Source of the DNA: Rhizobiales bacterium Y(2018)
GTDB lineage: Bacteria > Pseudomonadota > Alphaproteobacteria > Rhizobiales > Aestuariivirgaceae
NCBI GenBank assembly: GCA_005502925.1
Contig: SCPD01000001.1
Coordinates: 496,001 to 560,000, forward strand
Length of the DNA: 64,000 nucleotides
Direction: 5' to 3'
Shown: piece after piece, positions 59,501 to 64,000 of the stretch
Numbering within the stretch: the stretch's first letter is position 1
How the letters are laid out: each line of letters opens with the position of its first letter
The notes under the pieces: generated by a model
Seen by the model: the letters and a program-made list of their open reading frames with translations, nothing else
What the model was told of the DNA's origin: nothing
Database searches by the model: none
Position numbers and translations under genes: made by a program

Positions 59501-60446
59501 CATTCCAGCCGATTTCGCTCGCATCCGAAATGAGGATCGTGTCGTCGCCGGCGCCGCCGTCGAGATTGCCGAGGACGAAGCTTGTGAGCGTTACGTTGAG
59601 CGTGTCATTGCCCTCATTGCCGCTCATATTGCCCATGACGAGCGCGCCGCCGGCGAGGCTCATCGTATCGTTGTCGGCAAGGCCTGAGAAATTCTGGCAG
59701 ACATCGCCATTGCCCTTGGTGATGACGTCGGGTCCGGCCGTTCCGTTGCAGTCGACCGCCGTCTGGACATAACGATCCCTGATCTCGGTGATCTGGTCGG
59801 CGGTGAGCTGATCCACCTGTACGCCATTTGGATTGATGTCGCCCACCCCGGTCGGGATGTTGCGCGTCGCACCCGCGGTCATCAGATTGTCGGCGCCGCC
59901 GGCCCCGAAGTCGTTATGATCGAGCCCTAGATTATGACCAAGCTCATGGGCGAACGTATCGCGGCGGCCGTTCCCGCCATTGAAGTTCGACACGGCGCTG
60001 GCATTGATGATGATGCCGTTGCCATCGATCCAGGCCTCGCCGAAAAGGTTTGTGCTCGGATCGGCATCGCCGTCGTCGAGGGAATTGACGAACCAGGCCT
60101 CGATAACGGTCTCGCTGCCGCCGCCATCGTCGTCGTCGATCGGATCGACGCCCGTCAGGCCGTTGAGTTCGGCGGAGCTATTGAGTTGAATCGGGGTGAG
60201 GAAAACCGGGAAAACGCCGGCCTGCGCATAGATGGCGCGGGTTTCCGGCGGGAAATTGGTAATGGTGGCGCAATTGGCGCCGCCATCGTCGCAAACCTGG
60301 ATGGGCTGGATAAGAATGAAGCGGTCGACGGTTTGTGAGGCCGCCGGCATCGCGGCCAGCAGTGCCGCGGCAGAGACGATGACCAACGCCAATCCCGTTT
60401 GCGCGACAATACGAAGCGCAGTTGCGGCGTGAGCGATATGCACCAT
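56574..60446 (-). CDS. metzincin-type zinc peptidase fused to a repeat passenger and autotransporter barrel
   Basis: A 1290-residue secreted protein. Signal peptide 1-38 (ending AAS-QT). Residues ~40-230 contain HELGHNLGLDH at 167-177, i.e. H167, E168, H171 and H177 in the exact HExxHxxGxxH spacing, and a Met-turn candidate M189 (NLMTAG). Residues ~255-730 are Gly/Asp/Asn-rich repeats. The last ~280 residues are alternating strands ending KATVNYQF with the terminal Phe needed for BAM-dependent insertion. It should place a protease-like domain at or beyond the outer surface (inference). GGGGGG lies nine bases before the ATG. Catalytic activity and substrate are unknown. Confidence 0.85.
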   Translation of the reverse strand: MVHIAHAATALRIVAQTGLALVIVSAAALLAAMPAASQTVDRFILIQPIQVCDDGGANCATITNFPPETRAIYAQAGVFPVFLTPIQLNSSAELNGLTGVDPIDDDDGGGSETVIEAWFVNSLDDGDADPSTNLFGEAWIDGNGIIINASAVSNFNGGNGRRDTFAHELGHNLGLDHNDFGAGGADNLMTAGATRNIPTGVGDINPNGVQVDQLTADQITEIRDRYVQTAVDCNGTAGPDVITKGNGDVCQNFSGLADNDTMSLAGGALVMGNMSGNEGNDTLNVTLTSFVLGNLDGGAGDDTILISDASEIGWNDGDVLGGIGNDGITIDSNSIIYGDVFGDDGNGNEADGDGNDVIKMLGGQVGSDLHGTGGNINGEGGDDDIQIFGGSVAGNVLGGSGNDKIETKEPATITGNVDGGAGNDTITIASDPADVLGGIGDDTVNILAGAVAVNVFGDDGDGNEANGDGADTINMTGGAVSGNVDGEGGVDQLLISGGTIAGNVLGGGGGDTITTSGTAAITGNIDGEDGNDTMSVATSAANVLGGNGDDGMTINAGANVSNVFGDNNDGNDANGDGADTITMNGGTVAANVDGEGGIDTIAILGGSVGANVLGGAGGDSLTVNGGSVTGDVSGEEDNDKIFITSGSVGGNVLGGTGLDEVDLGGGTVALNVDTGADADKVTLHGTAVSGDVLTQAGNDTMSWTSGTIAAGKNINMGADTDVLDIHGTADGGTALQAALASLDGGDDASSADGQVDTLNLHGVVETLTQMNNWEFINLLDNSRGDLGAVSRTITTEIFSIDASSALIAGAGVGGQVYTIAGILDNKGGLAMSDSGAFYDEVAVTSDYRATTGALASFDTFLGADGSPSDLLRVGGATTGDPTGLVIFDTNPGAGAFTPLGIELVRVEGPAGSTAAEDFFLTAGPIEKGLWTYDLGLDNTRANPGRANADVHVLYSRPDEITQFTPYFATAALTIFETSLEPWIDRQYTLHDTLAMNRHVTPTADIGQPVPMKGTFVDLWAAPFGLYREVEADSVLSFFEDTFSARMDYDQTVWGILGGIDVISIIDDDSAVMGGVFGGYLNSSVNPDAVAVSGDYEGGTVGAYGSYLWQGLTLSAVGKVDLLKFGWDSSSLNIKENADVDTWGGRVEAAYKLALGEAPWIEPYGNLTYADSSWDSFEVLGTEFDLDDNDSLIGRLGFRVGADFYGTTDYAKVFIGGGVAEQFEDGTTADLVSGGATLPLSDDIDETVYEVLGGFKFGGTEHGLSVTVTGTGQFSDSIEGYGGKATVNYQF
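58257..59684 (-). repeat. Gly/Asp-rich passenger repeats inside the autotransporter
   Basis: Short G(G/D)xGxD-type units (for example GGAGNDTITI, GGSGNDKIET) recur about every 20-25 residues. A larger unit starts with VFGD followed by NGDGxD at residues 340, 455 and 563, i.e. 115 and 108 residues apart. The units resemble RTX nonapeptides but lack the strict GGxGxDxUx series, so calcium binding is uncertain; a beta-helix with Asp-lined turns is likely. Confidence 0.75.
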
Positions 60447-60513
60447 AGCATCCCCCCAGAGCTGGCCCTCACCTGTTCTTTATAAACGACGAGGCTACGC
60501 AGGGACAATCATT

Positions 60514-60552
60514 CGTTCCGCGCAGTAATATCCGTTCAGTGCGATAATATTC
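60514..60552. promoter_or_regulatory. two tandem ~20-bp repeats upstream of the autotransporter gene
   Basis: CGTTCCGCGCAGTAATATCC (60514-60533) and CGTTCAGTGCGATAATATTC (60533-60552) match at 15 of 20 positions and are 19 bases apart. They lie 68-106 bases before the autotransporter ATG, within a stretch richer in A/T than its surroundings, so they may be an operator or part of a promoter. Confidence 0.3.
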
Positions 60553-60709
60553 CCTTCTGGAAGCTTTTGACTCGGCCGATCAGTCACATGCGACCACTGT
60601 ATCTCAAAGGCCACAATCGTGATTTTTCTACCATTCTGTTCCAATTTCGCACAGGGCCTCAGCGTGGCCCTTCAGCAACGCACGCGCCCTGGCCTTGCGA
60701 TAAATGGAA

Positions 60710-61237
60710 TCAGCTTGCCTTGCCGAGCGCCTGCTTGAAGGCCATGGCCATGCCGTCGGTGGTGATCAGCACGACGACATTCTTGCCGAGCAGCGTGAAG
60801 CGCATGCTGGCCTTCTTCGCCTTGTCGATCTCGCCCGCCACAGTCGCCGGCAGTTCGATCTCGGCGCGACAGAAACGTCCGGTACAGATGAAGTAGCGAC
60901 CGGTATATTCAGCGGTCTCGCCGATGAGGAGAACCGGCGGCTTGGTAAGGTCCACGCCCATTGGCACTTGCAGCACCGCGCGCGGCGTGCTGGCCTTCGG
61001 CAGTCGCCCGATCGCCACCTGGGCCACGATCTTGCGATCCTTCTCGGTGCCGGTGGCCAGCGTCTGCAGCATCTCGCAGAGATTGAAATCCTTGTCCCGC
61101 TTGCAGCGGACCATCCAGGCGCCATAGGTCTCGGTGCTGTTGGCCGCCTCCTGCGCGACGGTCACGCGCGAAGAAACGGGATCGAGCAACGCAAGAATAG
61201 AAAGAAGGGCGGCGACGAGGAGCTGCGAGAGTTTCAT
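60710..61237 (-). CDS. invasion-associated locus B (IalB) family protein
   Basis: A 175-residue periplasmic protein: signal peptide about 1-29 (ending VAQ-EA), then the family opening YGAWMVRCKR and paired cysteines (VRC..LCEM and ICTGRFC). IalB of Bartonella is linked to erythrocyte invasion, but the family is widespread in free-living alphaproteobacteria and its function there is unknown. GAGGAAGAG precedes the ATG. It lies 263 bases upstream of the autotransporter gene on the same strand. Confidence 0.87.
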   Translation of the reverse strand: MKLSQLLVAALLSILALLDPVSSRVTVAQEAANSTETYGAWMVRCKRDKDFNLCEMLQTLATGTEKDRKIVAQVAIGRLPKASTPRAVLQVPMGVDLTKPPVLLIGETAEYTGRYFICTGRFCRAEIELPATVAGEIDKAKKASMRFTLLGKNVVVLITTDGMAMAFKQALGKAS

Positions 61238-61457
61238 CTCTTCCTCATTGTCAAAAGGATGCCTGCCCCTAATCTATCCGCCATCTGTTCGATCGCGACA
61301 AGCTCTACCGCGAGGCCCCCCGTAAAACTGGCCCTCTCAGGGCCAAACATGCCCCAACGTCATGGCGGATGAGAACGCATGATCAACAACAAGTTGGGAA
61401 ACGGCGAACTGAATAATTGGGAAACCGATGCGGCGATACGCAAGTCTTTGAAAAGAC

Positions 61458-61534
61458 TGGCGCGAGTGACGGGGCTCGAACCCGCGACCTTCGGCGTGAC
61501 AGGCCGACGCTCTAACCAACTGAGCTACACCCGC
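61458..61534 (-). tRNA. tRNA-Asp (anticodon GTC)
   Basis: The minus strand gives a full cloverleaf of 77 bases: acceptor GCGGGTG / CACTCGC (one G-T pair), D arm GCTC-AGTTGGTTA-GAGC, anticodon loop CTGTCAC within a CGG(C)-type stem, T arm with GGTTCGAGCCC, discriminator G and encoded CCA. The anticodon GTC reads Asp codons. Just past the CCA, AGTCTTT / AAAGACT (61443-61458) forms a short stem that may aid 3' processing or termination. No integrase or attachment duplication is seen beside it. Confidence 0.96.
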
Positions 61535-61591
61535 ATCTGGCGTGGGCGGGGTGATAGTGCAGCGCCTGCCGGGTGTCAAGCAAAGCGATAC

Positions 61592-62839
61592 TTATTTTAA
61601 CGGGCCCAAGGCGATCCCAGCCTCTTTCAGCGTATCCCACACCAGGAAATGGACATCCGAGCCGTAACCATTGGTGCCGGCGACCCAATAAGTCAGGCCA
61701 AACTGGATGCCCTTGTCGCCGAACTGCTTGATATCGCAGGACGGTCCAGAGGGCCGCGCCAGGATATAGGGGTGCTTGACGACGGCGGCCTGGACGAGGT
61801 CCGGAATCTTGTGAATATCGGTGTCGTAGGGCACCGTGAAGGCCACTTCGAAGCGCTGCAGAGGATCGGATTTTGTCCAGTTGACGAAGGCCGAGGTGAT
61901 GAACTTCTCGTTCGGCACCATGATCTCCTTGCCGTCGCCGGTATGGAGCGTCGAGGAGCGCATATTGATCTCGCGCAGCGTGCCGGCCATGCCGCCGCCG
62001 ACCTCGACATAGTCGCCCACTTTCATTGAACGTTCGAACAGGAGAATCATGCCGGAGATGAAGTTGGAGGCGATCTGCTGCAGGCCGAAACCGAGGCCGA
62101 CGCCCAAGGCGCCGCCGAAGATGGTGAGCGCCGTCAGATCGAGCCCCAGCACCTGCAGCAGCAGGATGAACAGCAGCACGAAGAGCCCGATCTGGAAGAT
62201 CTTGGCCAGCAATTCGCGCGTCGGGATATCGAGGGCTTCCTGCTTGCGGATGACCTTCTGGCCGGCATCGTTGGACAGACGTCCGAGCCAGAACAGCACC
62301 CCGCCAAAGACTGCCGCCTTGGCCAGGGTATAGAGCGAGAGCCTGATATTGCCGGCCTCGAGCGAAACCGAATCGAGATAGAGCGAGACATTGTCGAGGA
62401 CGCCGAAGACCTGCAGCATCGCGATCGGGATGCCGATCCAGCGCGCCGCGGCATTGATCAGCGGGTGGCGGATGAAACGGTTGATCGCCGCATAGAGCAC
62501 GCCGATCACCGCGATGCTCTGGGCGAAACGGACGAGCCAGGAAGAACCCACCGAGCCTTCCGCCACCTGGACGGCGATGGCCAGCATCAAGACGCAGAAA
62601 ATGGGAAACAGAAGATCACGGCAGCTATAAAGCCAGCGCCGCGCCTTAAGCAGCGGCCCCTGCTCCGGCTGGCTCTTGAAATAGGGCGTCTTCGCCTTGA
62701 TCTGGCGGTTGACGAAATGGGCGACCGCCACGGCCAGGATGATGGCGCCGATCTGGGCGTAGAATTGCGCGCTGACCAGCCAGCCCAGCAGAATATCCAA
62801 TATCTTCGTCGCTTCGATCTCGGCCTGGTCGATCGTCAT
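61592..62839 (-). CDS. MscS family mechanosensitive channel
   Basis: A 415-residue inner-membrane protein with five or six hydrophobic segments before the MscS core. The pore helix is ALTIFGGALGVGLGFGLQQIA (about 237-257, Gly/Ala-rich), followed by the beta domain FERSMKVGDYVEVGG and MRSSTLHTGDGKEIMVPN, then the C-terminal domain. It opens on membrane tension to release solutes after osmotic down-shift (family knowledge). GGGG lies seven bases before the ATG. It follows tRNA-Asp on the same strand. Confidence 0.9.
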   Translation of the reverse strand: MTIDQAEIEATKILDILLGWLVSAQFYAQIGAIILAVAVAHFVNRQIKAKTPYFKSQPEQGPLLKARRWLYSCRDLLFPIFCVLMLAIAVQVAEGSVGSSWLVRFAQSIAVIGVLYAAINRFIRHPLINAAARWIGIPIAMLQVFGVLDNVSLYLDSVSLEAGNIRLSLYTLAKAAVFGGVLFWLGRLSNDAGQKVIRKQEALDIPTRELLAKIFQIGLFVLLFILLLQVLGLDLTALTIFGGALGVGLGFGLQQIASNFISGMILLFERSMKVGDYVEVGGGMAGTLREINMRSSTLHTGDGKEIMVPNEKFITSAFVNWTKSDPLQRFEVAFTVPYDTDIHKIPDLVQAAVVKHPYILARPSGPSCDIKQFGDKGIQFGLTYWVAGTNGYGSDVHFLVWDTLKEAGIALGPLK

Positions 62840-62877
62840 TACTTGCCCCGTTAATCGTCATTGCAATACATCCACGA

Positions 62878-62917
62878 GCCAAAGTTCTCGCAGCCCTGTT
62901 GGGCTACGCCAACTTTG
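62878..62917. repeat. nested palindrome upstream of the iron-binding protein gene
   Basis: CAAAGTT (62880-62886) pairs with AACTTTG (62911-62917), and inside it AGCCC (62892-62896) pairs with GGGCT (62901-62905). The GCCAAAGTT string matches the core of the dispersed two-hairpin element, but the layout differs, so relationship is doubtful. Confidence 0.4.
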
Positions 62918-62975
62918 TTCAAGCGAATGTGATAAGAACTGATTCTTTAAATAACTGATCGAACAAGGTTTTTTC

Positions 62976-63022
62976 TTGACGCTCTGGGGCTTTTACCGCA
63001 AAACCTGACAGCAATAGTCAGG
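62976..63022 (+). promoter_or_regulatory. candidate promoter with RirA-like IRO box
   Basis: TTGACG at 62976-62981 is a good -35; the -10 would fall near 62999-63004 and is weak. Just downstream, CCTGAC-agcaata-GTCAGG (63004-63022) is a palindrome containing TGA-N9-TCA (63006-63020), the published form of the iron-responsive operator bound by RirA. It lies about 50 bases before a ferric-iron binding protein gene, which fits repression when iron is plentiful. Function is inferred. Confidence 0.5.
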
Positions 63023-63071
63023 AATTGGCCGGCATGGGGTCGATAGCCGGCAGAGCAAGAGGAGCAAACAC

Positions 63072-64000
63072 ATGAAGTCTATCGGGAAATTGGCGTCTCT
63101 GGCGATCGCGGCGCCCTTCGCCGCCGCCCTTCTGGCGACCAGCGCGCTGGCCGACGGAGTCGTCAATGTCTATTCCTACCGGCAGCCCGAACTGATCAAG
63201 CCGCTCCTCGACGCATTTACCGCCGACACCGGCATCAAGACCAATGTGCTCTTCCTCGACAAGGGCCTCGAAGAGAAGATCGCCGAGGAAGGCGCCAATT
63301 CGCCGGCCGATGTGATTCTCACTGTCGATATCGGCCGGCTCCAGGCCGCCGAGGACAAGGGCGTCACCCAGCCGCTGGCGAGCGAGATCATCAACAAGGA
63401 CATCCCGTCGCAATATCGTGATCCGGAAGGCAACTGGTTCGGCGTGACCACCCGCGCCCGCGTCGTCTATGCGTCGAAAGAGCGGGTGAAGCAGGACGCC
63501 ATCACCTATGAAGAGCTCGCCGATCCCAAGTGGAAGGGCAAGATCTGCACGCGCTCCGGCCAGCATGTCTACACGATCGGCCTCATCGCCTCGATGATCG
63601 CCCATAACGGCGCCGAAAAGACCGAGGAATGGCTCAAGGGCGTGAAGGCCAATCTGGCCCGCAAGCCCGATGGCGGCGACCGCGACCAGGCCAAGGCGAT
63701 CTTCGCCGGCGAATGCGACATCGCCCTCGGCAACACCTATTATGTCGGCCAGATGCAGACCGCCGAGAAGGAGCCCGAGCAGAAGGAATGGGCGGCCTCG
63801 ATCAAGGTGCTGTTCCCCAATGCCAATGACCGCGGTACGCATGTGAACATCTCCGGCATGGCGCTGGCCAAGCATTCTCCCAACAAGGACAATGCCGTGA
63901 AGCTCATGGAATTCCTGGCCAGCGACAAGGGCCAGACGCTTTATGGCGAGCGGGTCTTCGAATATCCGGTCGAGCCCGGCATCAAGCCGTCCGATATCGT
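63072..64000 (+). CDS. Fe(3+) ABC transporter periplasmic binding protein (3' end outside window)
   Basis: The frame is open from the ATG at 63072 to the window end, 309 codons. Signal peptide 1-27 (ending ALA-DG), then VNVYSYRQPELIKPLLDAF, the usual opening of FbpA/FutA/AfuA-type ferric-binding proteins. Iron-coordinating tyrosines of the family are expected in GNTYYVGQ (about residues 220-227). AGAGGAG precedes the ATG. The permease and ATPase genes probably follow beyond the window. Upstream lies a candidate RirA operator, consistent with iron control. Confidence 0.9.
   Translation, partial: MKSIGKLASLAIAAPFAAALLATSALADGVVNVYSYRQPELIKPLLDAFTADTGIKTNVLFLDKGLEEKIAEEGANSPADVILTVDIGRLQAAEDKGVTQPLASEIINKDIPSQYRDPEGNWFGVTTRARVVYASKERVKQDAITYEELADPKWKGKICTRSGQHVYTIGLIASMIAHNGAEKTEEWLKGVKANLARKPDGGDRDQAKAIFAGECDIALGNTYYVGQMQTAEKEPEQKEWAASIKVLFPNANDRGTHVNISGMALAKHSPNKDNAVKLMEFLASDKGQTLYGERVFEYPVEPGIKPSDI

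Noticed and set aside
58257-59687. Plus-strand open frames over the autotransporter passenger
   Set aside because: They mirror the Gly/Asp-rich codons of the minus-strand gene, which has a signal peptide, zinc motif and barrel; the antisense products have no coherent features.
61458-61534. Possible integrative element at tRNA-Asp
   Set aside because: No integrase, no duplicated tRNA end and no change of gene type nearby.

Overview
The window is chromosomal DNA of a high-GC alphaproteobacterium, most likely a member of the Hyphomicrobiales (Rhizobiales). The evidence is the gene content and order: glyA-nrdR-ribD-ribE-ribH-nusB; an LdtR-type MarR regulator beside a YcbB-type L,D-transpeptidase; ALA synthase (C4 haem route) with a HemB that lacks the zinc cysteines; an IalB-family protein; a K+-independent proton-pumping pyrophosphatase; an extensin-like M15-related protein; and a complete nuoA-N operon followed by birA and rnj. 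I see no transposase, integrase, phage gene or CRISPR array. I cannot name the genus.

Layout. 1-12.3 kb: the end of a Cys-rich repeat protein, an M32 carboxypeptidase, a small HD hydrolase, a secreted protein, hppA, a LysE exporter, an O-methyltransferase, a VanW/glycosyltransferase-like fusion, an MFS transporter, and a CorA transporter with a small membrane protein. 12.3-19.6 kb: the riboflavin/one-carbon operon with an inserted GNAT gene, then hemA and an epimerase. 19.7-25.1 kb: envelope genes (ldtP, ldtR, three small secreted proteins including a cupredoxin). 25.2-36.4 kb: extensin-like protein, hemB, an adenylate cyclase-TPR protein, TauE-like exporter, a beta-hydroxyacid dehydrogenase, threonine ammonia-lyase, bpt, an EamA transporter and two unknown proteins. 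36.5-56.2 kb: parC, then the 15-kb nuo-birA-rnj operon, all on the minus strand. 56.6-64 kb: a 1290-residue metzincin-autotransporter, an IalB protein, tRNA-Asp(GTC), an MscS channel and the start of a ferric-iron binding protein gene.

How the genes work together. Many minus-strand genes are joined by 1-4 base stop/start overlaps, so the rib and nuo clusters look translationally coupled. Complex I, HppA and haem synthesis serve energy metabolism; LdtP/LdtR, extensin-like protein, VanW-like protein, MscS and the autotransporter belong to the envelope.

The two most unusual things are (i) the autotransporter, which joins a full metzincin zinc motif, a long repeat passenger and an outer-membrane barrel, and (ii) a dispersed intergenic element found three times (12166-12285, 21901-22052, 31212-31318). 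Each copy has two hairpins in a row; one core sequence is conserved while the surrounding stems change sequence but keep pairing.
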